Origin: Micrasema longulum
Lineage: Eukaryota > Arthropoda > Insecta > Trichoptera > Brachycentridae
DNA length: 64,000 nucleotides
Assembly: GCA_022494885.1 (NCBI GenBank)
Contig: JAGVSM010003591.1
Span: 1-64,000 of the forward strand
Direction of reading: 5' to 3'
Shown here piece after piece: positions 11,416-21,432 of the stretch. Under the pieces are notes generated by a model. That model was not told the DNA's origin. It did not search any database and worked only from the letters and a program-made list of their open reading frames with translations. How positions within the stretch are numbered: position 1 is the stretch's first letter; each line of letters opens with the position of its first letter. A program made the translations under genes and the position numbers.

Positions 11416-11420
11416 GTAGG

Positions 11421-12485
11421 GTTTTTTTACAAAATTCGGTATTTCCAAATTAAATTTCTTTCAGAAATCGATATTTTTTATTATAACCCGTTTATAGTAA
11501 AAAAAATAATAAGATGTAGATACAGTTAAGAAAATATGACTAGGATATTTATACGATTTATCCAGAAAACTGACTGATATATGGAAAAAGTAAGTTTTGT
11601 GGATTTTAAAAAATATAAGTAACTTTCAAACTACAAATACATCAAATATTAGTACGTTTTGGCAAAAATTTAATAATCCAAAATGTTTTGCTTCCGCAAA
11701 TCCATATGGTGTGATTCAATAAAAATGCAACCTGTTTATATTATTCTTAAAAATTTACTTTATTTATGCTAACAGATCCAACATACATATTAATTATATT
11801 ATGGATTCGTCGTAATATGCATGTAAAAATTACAAAATTAATGTGTATCTTATGTTTTTTTTTTTTTCTAACGATGTTTCACTGTTTTTTCACAAATCTG
11901 ATAATCTTTATATTTATGGTGTTTAACCTTAATTATGCTCAAGCATATCCATGTTAACTTTGCTTTCCCTTTACTATGTTCTACAATATCTTTTAACTTT
12001 GTTATACATTTTGTATAAATTAGCTACACCCATAAAAAATAAATAAAATAAACTTAGATTTGACATATTTTGGAAATAGTCAACTTTGGAAAAGAACACT
12101 ACAATTTTTAAACAATGGCACAAAGCATGTTTGTTGCTACTTAAAGATATATTTATAAAAATATATTCTTGAACTATTAACAATACAAATTAGAATGCAC
12201 CGTAAAATAAATCAAAAGTAAATTTGTTTTTTTTTAAATATACGTTAGTAAATTATAAAAGCCGATTAAAAAAAAAAAACTTTAAACTAGGAAGGAGGTA
12301 AGTGTTGTCAAAATAAAGTAGGAATATTCGATTTATAAATATTGTTTTATTTCAATTATAGTGTGTTCAATATTATATTCTGTGTCCAGGCAGATAAAGA
12401 ATACTGTTCTGTGTAAAATAGAACCAGAACTCTGGTCTACTGTTTTTCACTATATTATTGCTCTCAGGTAAAAATCCTGAATAAA
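11421..12485. other. AT-rich, nothing recognised
   Basis: No gene or repeat recognised. Small hydrophobic open frames (11766-11957 and 11974-12183 on the other strand) reflect T-rich sequence. Confidence 0.45.
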
Positions 12486-12489
12486 GAAA

Positions 12490-12590
12490 TCGATTGGAAA
12501 TCCCCTAGTTGTGCAGTAGTTGGCCCATTCGTCAACCATTCTTCCGGGTCTTGGGTTCAATTTCTGGCAGGATGGACGTGATGTGTTGAT
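12490..12590 (+). mobile_element. tRNA-derived SINE head
   Basis: An A-box-like GTGCAGTAGTTGGC (12511-12524) and a B-box-like GGGTTCAATTTCT (12553-12565) lie about 30 bp apart, as in a tRNA-like RNA polymerase III promoter. No complete cloverleaf forms, so this is a SINE head and not a tRNA gene. Confidence 0.65.
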
Positions 12591-12635
12591 TTTAATTATT
12601 GTTAAAACTGTTAGATTTTACTGTTTCTTTAAAAT

Positions 12636-13445
12636 TCTATTTATAATCATATAAGGGCGGGCATATTGCTTTAAGGCAATTTCTTCCTACCTCCCCAAAC
12701 CGTTCAGTTTGAGAAAATTACAAGTACATGGACATATTTATTTATTCATTTAAAATTACACTTGTTTAAATATTAATGAACTTATTAAGGCTTTTTGGGC
12801 TGTGCCTGTGTCAAGCCATAATTATTAACAATAAAAAATACGTAGTAAAATGACAAATGATGCAATATAATAATAATAAAAAAAAAAAGGTATAAGTTAT
12901 TAATAATAAAATTCCAAAGAACACAATTTAAAAAAGGTAACCGGATATAAATATTAAAATTTAAATCATGAATTATATAAATTTATAAACATACATAATC
13001 AAATATACAAAATTACAGTTTCATTGAAATCAATAAAATAAATGTATAATATTAAAATATAGTAGTATTTAAAAAAGAAATCATTGAAATCAAGAGAAAA
13101 ATAAAATATATAAAAACATAATTGAAATGATACTTGAGAAATGGTTTTTATAAACTCACTCTACACTGTAATTAGAAGTAGGAGTTATAAATAATATTCC
13201 AAATACGATTAAGTACTAAATTAAATAATACAAAAATACAAAATGAAAAAAACGTAAAAATATCAAGATATATAAAAAGAAAATAAAAGTAAAAGTATGG
13301 AAGGAAAGAAGATTTGTCAATTTTTGCTAATTGCTAATCTAGAAGGTTAAAAAAATTGACAACCTCATCCCGGAATCTTATTGAATCTTACGATTTTATA
13401 CAAAATTAAAAACAAAGATTGACAAAATAAAAAAATTAACACTTT
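12636..13445 (-). mobile_element. RTE-like 3' end interrupted by a LINE
   Basis: 12636-12735 and 13379-13445 together align continuously with 37955-38110. The left part has GGGCATATTGC and CAATTTCTTCCTACC; the right part has TTGAATCTTACGATTTTATA. The LINE at 12736-13378 is inserted between them. The intact site at 38.03 kb reads GACATATTGAATCTTAC, so the junction can be placed to within a few bases. Confidence 0.8.
12736..13378 (-). mobile_element. LINE-C 3' region, inserted copy
   Basis: The minus strand carries the LINE-C 3' UTR. It starts near 13340 with TTAGCAAAAATTGACAAATC and runs through blocks shared with 41465-42095 to AGCCCAAAAAGCCTTAATAAG and a terminal (AATA)n tail next to 12738. 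The short bases TATT are present at both junctions, consistent with a small target duplication. Coding sequence is absent or unrecognisable. Confidence 0.75.
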
Positions 13446-14340
13446 ACTACGAAGAGGGGAGAGGAATGGGAATATTAATATTGTTTATATTGAGGGGTTT
13501 GGAAATGTAACAGATAAGGGATGTAAGTGATGCTACACATTGTGTATGTATGTATGTATGTATGCAGGTTCGCATTTTCTTATTTTCATAAATCTGGTGT
13601 GAAACATTTTGCGAAGGGAGGCGAGATATTCAAATCACAGAGACTATATTATTTTATGGAAATAACAGTCATTTTGAATGACAAAATCTCTTTTCTTTTG
13701 AATAAACCCAACCTTTGTCTTCAGACGAGCCAACAAACTTGATACTGTGAAAGCATTTTTTCAGTTCCATTATCTCCTCTACATAATCCTTTTCTTTTAG
13801 TCTCCGACACAAACTAAATCAACTAAATTCTAGCAGTTGTTTCTGAGTGAAAATGGCAGAATATTGGACTTGGTTTGTTTGACAGATCTTATGATTTCAA
13901 TTGAAAAGTTGATGAGAACGTCGCACCAAATTAAAGATAACAAAGTTTTTCTTTTTTTAACTATTCATTAAAATTCCTTATTTCGTAAATCTAGTTATTT
14001 TTTCGTTTTACTCTACATACGCCCAAAACAATTTAACATGGTAGATATAAAATTAAAATTTCAGAGATTTATGGTATTTTAAGTTAATTGTAGGAAGGAG
14101 GGACTTATTTTATAAACAACCGTATATTTTTAAGTATTGAATCTTTATGAATATTTGTAAGATAAAATACTGCAATAAAATAGGTAGGTGAATTTGTTTT
14201 AAATACAAAAGGTAAAAAAATATGTTTACAGTAGGTATTATTTAAGTGAGCAAAATAAAAAAGTCATATTGTAAGTAATTTTGATTTTATCGCCGTAGAA
14301 AATTTCAACTCTAAAAACAGACGAAGGAAAATAAAACGTT
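13446..14340. other. Unassigned stretch with a (TGTA)n microsatellite
   Basis: A tetranucleotide run of TGTA units occupies about 13541-13564. The rest is AT-rich without recognisable genes. A 71-codon open frame at 13527-13742 begins inside the microsatellite and has no motif. Confidence 0.5.
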
Positions 14341-14345
14341 TGACA

Positions 14346-14545
14346 GGCGCCGTGGCGCAGTTGGTTAGGCGGTTAATTGTGAAACTGGCATCGTGGGTTC
14401 GATTCCCGTCAGTTGCAAGAAAAAAAATCAAGAAATATTTTTTTCTGAATTAGTCAGGGTGTTGTGGTGTATTTTTCGAAACTTCCTTCCATGTCCCCTC
14501 TTTTTTACCTGCTGATAAGCCTCTAAATAGAGATTTAGCAGGTAA
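14346..14545 (+). mobile_element. tRNA-derived SINE (SINE-2), well preserved head
   Basis: The head carries A box TGGCGCAGTTGG (14353-14364) and B box GGTTCGATTCC (14396-14406), 32 bp apart. The sequence around the B box pairs like a tRNA T-arm (CGTGGGTTCGATTCCCGTC is near that form), but the 3' half does not complete an acceptor stem, so it is a SINE. The body has ATCAAGAAATATTTTTTT, GTGTTGTGGTGTATTTTTC and CCTGCTGATAAGCC. The 35.14 kb copy shares the head and the first body block; 36285-36370 and 38600-38710 share later blocks. Confidence 0.82.
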
Positions 14546-14639
14546 ATCCTTTTTTTTTAAATTAAAAAACATATCAATTACTCCATACTCGTTTTCGAGC
14601 CTGTGAAGTCTGACGATTGGAGAATTTTGGAGATTTTAA

Positions 14640-15060
14640 CTGTATGTTTGTAGACAAGACTAGATTTCACTCCCTAACGACTTATTAAAATTGAAATCCA
14701 TTGCAACAGAGAGGGAAAATGTTCATAGAAGGGAATATGGAAATCGGGGCTCACAATTTTTCTGTCATTGGCTACTTTGAATTATCACTTTACGAACTAC
14801 ATGAATTTTACTTTGCTGCCTATGTTTGAACATGTATATTTTTTACACAAAATATAATAATTATGGATGCTCAAACAACGAAAAATAGTTCATATTACAG
14901 TGTGTAATGTAATCACTTAAACCAGCTAATTATTGGCCATGAGCTTTTCACGTTCCCTTTAAAATGAATGTTTTCCCTCCCCGTTGCAACTTCCTAGGGA
15001 GTAGAATCCAGCACGATCTACAAATATAAGAGCGTACTCAAAATACTGTTCATTTAACTA
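14640..15060. repeat. FB-A foldback, two diverged inverted arms
   Basis: The left arm (about 14645-14830) reads in FB-A order: TTTGTAGACAAGACTAGATT, ACTCCCTA, GCAACAGAGAGGGAAAATG, CTGTCATTGGCT and GCCTATGTTTGAACAT. The right arm (about 14885-15055) is the same order in reverse complement, ending in GTACTCAAAATACTG. The arms are imperfect, about three quarters alike by eye, so this is an old copy. It is about 420 bp long with a short spacer. Confidence 0.78.
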
Positions 15061-15099
15061 CTGGAATAAAAATAAATATAAAAAACCAAAAATGTTTTC

Positions 15100-15290
15100 A
15101 GGTGGTGTTTAGTAGGTGAAATAATTCAGTCAGATAAATCTCACCCACATCAAAAAAGGTTTCAGCTCTTTTATTTCACAGGTTTCAATAGATGGAAAAG
15201 GTGAGGAAATGTGGATGCAGGTCACATAAGCCCTGTAAATGCCCCAACTTCTATTTTACCTTCTCAAAAACAATTTCCCTCTTCGTTGCA
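15100..15290 (-). repeat. FB-A half-copy
   Basis: The minus strand shows TTACAGGGCTTATGTGACCTG, with an extra two bases in the core hairpin, plus GAAATAAAAGAGCTGAAACC and the GTGAGATTTATC and GGTGAAATAATTC blocks of the distal FB-A region. It follows directly after the complete foldback at 14640-15060. Confidence 0.75.
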
Positions 15291-16195
15291 AGTGCCCATA
15301 CAATAATTTTAAACTGTTTCAAGTTAATCTGACTAATAACATTTTATTCATGCAACTGGTAATCCAAAAACGTTGCATTCGGTGTATAAATACAGTGCCT
15401 TATGCACAACTGGGTACGGAAAGGGAAATTCTGAATTATGATAATAATACCCATTTTACTAACTGTTTGTCTTTTATGTATTGAATGCGATCGGCAATAC
15501 ATTTCGATGTTTTTTTTTCCTAGATATAATGCACATTGTTTTACACATATTGTACCGAAGTTCAAAATAAGCATTTTTTTTCTTTTTAAATTAAAAAAAT
15601 GTGCGAAAAACTTTTGAAGCACTTGAATAACGGTATGGTTTATTAATTCATCTCGTTTTAAAGAGTTTTTAAGGTCTACGACTTCAATATAGAATCACAA
15701 TTCCTTTTTTTGTTTTCAGCTCTTTCACAGAAGAATACTCCTATAAATATGATATATACAGCATCAGCTTTCAATGCAAAACTTTTTTGTCTAGTTTTGC
15801 ATGAATGCTCACAATTGACTCTCAAAAGACTAGAAATATAATTGGGTAAACAAACGGTAGAAAATTTGATTGGTATCATCGAGAACATACGTACGGGAAG
15901 GGGGTACAAATCCGTATAGCTGATGGTCTCGGACAATGGCAGAACTCAGGGGCCAAATCAAATACGAGTACAAGTACATGGAAATGTTTTATTTTTATTT
16001 AAATATTTATACAACAACGGCTTCAATTACTTTACATTAAAAAAAAAACATAAGAAACAATCCAATTGCACGTTTTTACAGGTAGCAACAAAGTTGAAAT
16101 ATATTCTCCAACCTAAAATAAGCAGTAAACTAAATATAAATGGAATTTTAAAAGCCACAAATTATTTGAAAGACACTCCTTCTTCACGTGTCATG
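15291..16195. other. Unassigned stretch
   Basis: A short segment at 15385-15425 (CAGTGCCTTATGCACAACTGG) resembles 250-285, marking a short dispersed repeat. Open frames at 15344-15622 and 15676-15936 on the minus strand and 15923-16291 on the plus strand show no motif. Confidence 0.4.
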
Positions 16196-16199
16196 TCGG

Positions 16200-17090
16200 G
16201 TCCCCCAGACGTTGACGACCACTTAGGAGAAAGCTTCCCTATCCCGAGCAGTGCAAAACATATACTCCGCAGTTCTAATCCTGGTCCATGATCCGATGTT
16301 TCGAATCCAGAAAAGCTGTTTTCTTCCAAAAACTCTACGTCCTTCGATTTCCCTCTTCATGACAAGCTGAAGTATGGCACATTTATCACCCCTTAACACG
16401 TGGCCAAAATACGATATCATACTGATCTTTACGGTGGAGATTAGTTCTCTATTCACAATTATTTTTATTTCATTTTATTATTTTTGTTTTTTTTACAATA
16501 TACATAAGAGGTAAAAAGTATTAAAAAAATAAAAGAAAATTACATAGCAACAAATGCATATTAACGAGAAAATAGTAAACAAAAAAATCCCACAAAGACA
16601 TGACTTGTTCGTGGGTATACAAGAAATGTTTACGAATTTTTACTTCTACAATAAATAGACAATTATAGTATGTTTGTTTAACACAAAAAGAGAAAAGAAA
16701 ATATTCTCTAAAAGATTATAAGGTATTTTCTTTTGAATTGGTATTGGTATTCTAAGGTATTGGCTCTGCGTTATACTTCATTGTTGGTTATCATATCGGT
16801 CCATGATATTCTTAACATTCTACGGTGGATACACAAATTTCAAATTCTTCAAGGCGGTTTAAAACATTAACTTTAAGAGTCCACGCCTCTGCACCGTACA
16901 GTAAGACAAACCATTTATAACATTTGACAATTCGTTGTCTCAGCTTATGGTTTATATTATCGTCACAAAGAAGACTTTTCATTTTGTTGAATGCTGTTCG
17001 GGCCGTTTTTATTCTGCATTCTATCTCAGTATCGGGGTGATGATACTCCCCAAGAACCATATATGTGTCAAACTCTCAATATTGACACCC
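16200..17090 (-). mobile_element. LINE RT C-terminus split by an insertion
   Basis: On the minus strand, 17090-16745 encodes LGEYHHPDTEIECRIKTART, AFNKMKSLL and KLRQRIVKCYKW, then LLYGAEAWTL and NRLEEFEIC. 16456-16200 resumes with YFGHVLRGDK, EIEGRRV and a WIRNIGSWT segment. These blocks occur in this order in one LINE protein, and the expected linker is interrupted by about 290 bp (16457-16745). It is related to the copy at 4860-5325. Stops and frameshifts make it inactive. Confidence 0.8.
16457..16745. mobile_element. AT-rich insertion inside the LINE
   Basis: About 290 bp of very AT-rich DNA separates two halves of the LINE reading order. A block with ATCCCACAAAGACATGACTTG resembles one at 35430-35450 (ATCCACAAAAGACATGGCC), which suggests a dispersed element. 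Termini and a target duplication could not be fixed. Confidence 0.45.
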
Positions 17091-17790
17091 TTAAGTTGTA
17101 TATTAAGTAGGATATAAACAGGAGTATGTAGAAGAGGGTTTTTTCTAAAAACTTTTGAAGGAACATTAATTCAATCGATTGTACTAGAGGCAATTTTCAT
17201 TCAATAAATTATATCTGCAGATGTCATGCATTGAGTTTTTCTAGCACGTAACAGTCAACGATAGCCGACTGTTGCCTGCTAATTTATGTTTAATTCTCAA
17301 TTCTCTTTTTTTTTGTTTACGTCTATTAAACTGAACTTTCTACAACAAATGCATTAGTGTTCGTCTGTATTTCAATTTCTTACTTTGATAACCATGTTCT
17401 CAAATATCTCTCAGCATCAAGTTATAATACAGTATCGCAAACTTAGATTTGATATTCTACACTGTCCATTTTGCTCCGTATTTGCGATTATTGTAGGAAA
17501 TTTCATAGATTTGATTTTGATCTTACAAACAGTTTGATTCAATCTAAGACATTATAACCGACGATATATACATAAAAATGTACTAGTCAGTTATGCCTGA
17601 TTGTAAAATTTAGATGGCATTTCAAATCAGAGTTTGATGAACGAATATTTTTATACATGATTCGTAATTTAGGAAATATATTTTTACATAATATCAATTG
17701 ATGTTTATTATTCATATTGGTGGTATTTTAGGATTTTGATCCAGCGATATTTTAAATCAAGAAATGGAATAATGAGTTTGCTAAGCTATA
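17091..17790. other. AT-rich, mostly unassigned
   Basis: A patch at 17245-17300 (GATAGCCGACTGTTGCCTGC) resembles 25030-25060 (CATAGCCAACTGTTGCCTCC), so it is a short dispersed repeat. Nothing else was recognised. Confidence 0.4.
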
Positions 17791-17794
17791 TAAA

Positions 17795-17885
17795 GTGAAT
17801 GGAGAGCGAAAGAACGGCTAAAAAGATCCGCAATACGAATGTTGATAGATGTAGAAGGAAGACCAAGTAAGATATGGCATGACCT
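17795..17885 (+). mobile_element. LINE-T scrap
   Basis: AGCGAAAGAACGGCTAAAAA and AGGAAGACCAAGTAAGATATG align with 45530-45605 of the LINE-T copy (GAAAGAACGGCTAAAAAGAT and AGGCCGAGAAAGACATGGC). About 90 bp survive, encoding the RTAKKI segment. It ends about 30 bp before the minisatellite. Confidence 0.7.
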
Positions 17886-17915
17886 CTCTTCTAACCTTCA
17901 TTGTTTGTTTATTTT

Positions 17916-18146
17916 GCAAAAACAAAATATCCAAAAATTTCAACGTCTCATAAAACAAAATACCCACATATTTCAAGGTGTCATAAAACAAAATATCTAC
18001 GCATTTCAGAGTACCATAAAACAAAATACCTGTATATTTCAAGGTATCTTAAAACAAAACATATTCGTATTTTAATGTATCATACAACAAAATACTTATG
18101 TATTTCAACGTGTAATAAAACAAAATACCTAGATATTTCTAATCAT
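17916..18146. repeat. 33-bp minisatellite, seven units
   Basis: Seven consecutive 33-bp units start at 17916, 17949, 17982, 18015, 18048, 18081 and 18114. The consensus opens CATAAAACAAAATACC, then about 6 variable bases, then ATTTCAA and GGTGT. Because 33 is a multiple of three and the unit lacks stops in several frames, three overlapping open frames on both strands encode 11-residue repeats (for example HKTKY...IS on the plus strand and GILFY..LK on the minus strand). These are by-products, not genes. Confidence 0.92.
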
Positions 18147-18149
18147 TCC

Positions 18150-19050
18150 TGATGAGAATAACGAGAATGTCACGTTTTAAAACTGTCTTTGGTTGGTTTA
18201 CATAACCACTTTTTACACTATATAACTCGACCTCGTTGATTGATTTAGTGTTTATTTTGTAGAACTTCATATTTAAACTTAAAATATTAGCAATCAAACA
18301 CTGATTTGAGTCTACTGAACACTTTTTTTTAGTTTTATTTTTACAAATATAAAAAAATACAAAAACAACCATTTCGTGACAATTGTTTCGCCTTGTTAGG
18401 GCATTTTCAAACGAATGTGAAGATTAGATGGATTGAATGTCCTTGTATCGTTATATAATTCAAGGTACTTAAGTTTAAAATAAAAATAATCTTTTGAACT
18501 ATAGCGTGTACATTAATCATAATCGAGTGAAAAACCAATAGTTAAGGGCAAGGCTAAGTGTTAAATAGGTAATGGGGAATTTAGGTATTTTTATTTGAAT
18601 GTTGGAAAAAATATAACAAAGTAAGCATTAATTAAATTTTTGTTAGTATATTTGTAAAAATAAAAATAAAATAAAATGTTTATTAGGTTCAAATCAGTGT
18701 TTAATTTCTAATAATATAAGTTTTAACACGACCTTTTTTTGATGTTACTTCTTTTTTATTCTTTAATCTCTGAGATTGGTTTGCAGCAAGCATTTCGTTT
18801 TCTGCATCTTCTTTAGTCCTCTCTATTCATTCCTTTCCAGACCCTTAGCAGTTCTTTTCAACTTGCCATGTAATGTACCTTCTTTAATTTGATTGAGGTA
18901 TCTGGTCATATACCATGCGTGGAGTATCTTGTATAGCTGCGAGATTTCAAGAATAGTAGTTTAGTTTAGTATATTTTTTACAAAAAATCATTGAATCACA
19001 TTAAAACGTCAATAAATTACAATTGTACAATACAATTAGTAAATTAAACC
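18150..19050. other. AT-rich, unassigned
   Basis: No gene recognised. The patch 18785-18945 is less AT-rich and its minus strand reads a short basic open stretch, but no family could be named. Confidence 0.4.
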
Positions 19051-19054
19051 TTCA

Positions 19055-19200
19055 CAGGTAGGCCATCGCGCCAACCACTACTCCACATGGCGGAGTTATC
19101 TTCACTGGATTCCTTTTATAAGGATTTTTTCCTAAGAGAAGCAATCGTGCCAAAATCACTCGTCCATGATTCTAGTTCCATTTCACATAATTTTTTTATC
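19055..19200 (-). mobile_element. tRNA-derived SINE fragment (SINE-3)
   Basis: The minus strand has GGAGTAGTGGTTGGCGCGATG, an A-box-like tRNA head. The plus-strand blocks GGCGGAGTTATCTT, GGATTTTTTCCTAAGAGAA and TTCCATTTCACATA are shared with 48525-48685. No full B box remains. Confidence 0.6.
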
Positions 19201-20140
19201 CCCCTAATCACACAGAAAATAAATAGTATAGCGTCAAATACGTAATAAAAGATTAAGCAAGGATTTTGTTGAACTCAGAATAGATTTTTTTAAATTATTA
19301 TTATTTACAAACGTCTATAGAGCTCATATTAACATGAACAAGTATATCATGGTTTACACTAAAATAAAATGTACAAATGCCTTAGTTAGGTGAAACTCAG
19401 AAAAAACTTAGCAATATTGGCACTTTTTTACAATGTCTTTGTAATGATTTTAGAAAAAGATGAAAATAAATTTCTTAGATTCATCAAATTTCAACTTTAT
19501 TTTCTAACTAAAGAGATTATGTATATTATTTTACTTATCCTTTCAAACTTGTCATCTTTTTCTAAGCAAAGAATTTTTAATGTTACGATCAATTTTTGTA
19601 AAATTGCTTCAACCTTATTTTCACAAAAGTCTGTAATACGCATTCTTATTTTTAAACGATAGTTTTATCTTTTGCTATTTGTTTGTTTTGTGTTTGAAGC
19701 AAAAAATTATCTTGCTTTTGTTGATTATTTTCTTTAAATACGTAAATCTAATATATTTTTTTTTAAATTATATTTATAAGTTTTGCTTACCTCTTTTTCA
19801 CAGCTATTAAACATTTTAACGCATGAACATAATGTGTTTATAATTTTATTTTCTACCCGCCTACAATTGTGTATTAGTGTAGCAAAACTTTTATTTATTT
19901 ATCATTGACGTATCTAAAAAAAATGTTTTTCTCTCTGGGTCTATTGATTAACTTAAATGTTTTAAAATATTTATGTTTATCATGTCAACTTTATATTCTT
20001 ACTCGTCATATGTAAGAATATGTATTCAAATATACTAAATGCTACATTTTATTCCTTACATGATGTATTTTCTTTTGATATATTTTTCAAAGCAATTAAA
20101 CTTGTAAAAACCTTTCGGGCGTTGATGTGAATTAAATATA
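19200..20140. other. AT-rich, possible LINE 3' UTR
   Basis: Near 20105-20140, TTGTAAAAACCTTTCGGGCGTTGATG resembles the end of the LINE at 22150-22175 (TTGTAAATGCCTTTTGGGCG), suggesting that the preceding few hundred bases are the UTR of a related LINE. The 90-codon open frame at 19390-19662 has no motif. Confidence 0.4.
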
Positions 20141-20144
20141 TGGT

Positions 20145-20370
20145 TGATGTTATGTTTTTTTTCTTTTATTGTACGTTTTGTAATATAAATAACAAAGATT
20201 TACATAAATTACTGTAAACATAAATACGTAGTGTTTAAAACTGTCTGCACATTTTGTTAATAATTGTCTCTGTTTATTAAGTCTTCTTTGTTTATTCTGA
20301 AACGTAATTTTTTTTAAAAAAGTATATTATTAAGTATCCTCAACACGGATAACCCCAGTGAGGTTATAAA
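20145..20370 (+). mobile_element. LINE-type 3' segment, shared with 36.5 kb
   Basis: This aligns with 36540-36765. Shared blocks include ACGTTTTGTAATATAAATAA, TTTTAAAACTGTCTGNACAT and AGTCTTCTTTGTTTATTCT, and the end AACCCCAGTGAGGT. The 36.5 kb copy finishes in an (AATA)n tail, so a LINE 3' UTR is likely. Confidence 0.6.
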
Positions 20371-20760
20371 TTTTTCTATACCGGTACGTTTTGCGTTTTA
20401 AAAAAATAGTTTGTCTACCCTGCGCCCGAAGACAGCAGATAAAACTGGGTATGGTTCCGATATTAAATATTTTTTTGTAATAACGAAACAATAGAGACAC
20501 GCCAATAGTAAATATCAATAGTGTTAAACTAAAAAAAAAACACTGCTCTAGTGTCATAATCCAGAGAGAAAATACGGGAATACATTTGTATGAAGAAAGG
20601 TCATACCGAGTGTCGTTGTAAGATTAAACATTATTGAGTATATTTACAAAACTTTACTTCATAATGCTTTTATGTCACCATAGAAACAGGTTCAGAGTTC
20701 TTAATTAAAACTTTCTACCTATAACTACACAAAGATGCACCCGAAACCCTCTAAAATTAT
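20371..20760. other. Unassigned stretch
   Basis: No family recognised. The minus-strand open frame 20557-20330 has no motif and partly overlaps the repeat at 20145-20370. Confidence 0.4.
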
Positions 20761-20868
20761 GACACTTAACTCATGCCCAAACGTTTAGTCCTCCCCTACG
20801 TGTATTTAGTCGTTTTTTAACCACCAGACGGGTTTCGATGTGAACTTGACATTTAATTCGTAAACAAA

Positions 20869-20942
20869 ATGCTTAGTTGTGTTGTAAAAGCGTGTAAAAA
20901 CCGTTCGGATAAACGCAAAAAAGATGGTGTAACTTTTCATTG
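20869..20942 (+). pseudogene. First exon encoding the start of a THAP domain
   Basis: The 24 codons from the ATG at 20869 read MLSCVVKACKNRSDKRKK, then DGVTFH. This fits the N-terminus of a THAP zinc finger: C4 and C9 supply the first C-x4-C pair and F23-H24 begins the FHxFP motif. The reading frame breaks in phase 2 exactly at a consensus splice donor GTAAGTAAG (20943-20951). The second Cys-His pair and later THAP exons are not found downstream; the following 2 kb is nested transposon DNA. The sequence after the donor is a repeat also present at 49.0 kb, so the exon probably belongs to a P-element-like or other THAP-bearing transposon and not to a host gene. THAP domains bind DNA. Loss of the rest makes this a remnant. 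Confidence 0.7.
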
Positions 20943-21093
20943 GTAAGTAAGTACCTAGGTTATGATAGTCCAAAAGTTAAAATAATTCATTTTCAAACAC
21001 GTACATACTTGTTAATGGTTGAATTCCAAAACTGTAGATAAATTATTTTCAAATTTAGATTTTTTTTTCAAATGTTAAACTCTATTCTACTTA

Positions 21094-21336
21094 AGCTAGG
21101 GTTTCCTAGGACAGCGGTGCCCGTATCTTAACGGCCGTAGTGAACAGTGATGCGGTGGACAGCCGTCGTAGTGGTGACTAGAATGTGGTTTCATAAGAAA
21201 GCGGTGTTATTAACACCACTAGGAACACGTAACCTAGGAAACCACTATCTAGTCACTGTTACGTCGGCTGTCCACCGCATCACCGTTTACTACGGCCGTT
21301 AAGATACGGGCACCGCTGTCCTAGGAAACTCTAGCT
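21094..21336. mobile_element. Foldback MITE with TTA target duplication
   Basis: A 243-bp element consists almost entirely of two inverted arms of about 88 bp with few mismatches. The left begins AGCTAGGGTTTCCTAGGACA and the right ends TGTCCTAGGAAACTCTAGCT. The central spacer is about 60 bp. TTA is present on both sides (21091-21093 and 21337-21339). The 3-bp TTA duplication suggests a PIF/Harbinger-type MITE, which is inference. It is far richer in G and C than its surroundings and has no coding capacity. Confidence 0.85.
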
Positions 21337-21432
21337 TTACCAACAGTGGTGCATTCTGTGTAAGAATCCGTTTTTGAAAAACGTATCAAATGTCAGTTTA
21401 AATTATTTAAGCATTACTAAAAACCCATTTTA

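Noticed and set aside
10879..11529. Short proteins of 71-81 codons on both strands
   Set aside because: They fall within or across the solo LTR, whose boundaries and promoter explain the composition.
14346..14417. Functional tRNA gene
   Set aside because: A and B boxes are present but the acceptor stem does not close and SINE body sequence follows, as in the 35.1 kb copy.
17818..18152. Three open frames of 74-83 codons encoding 11-residue repeats on both strands
   Set aside because: They are produced by the 33-bp minisatellite (a multiple of three with few stops) and have no start context or unique sequence.
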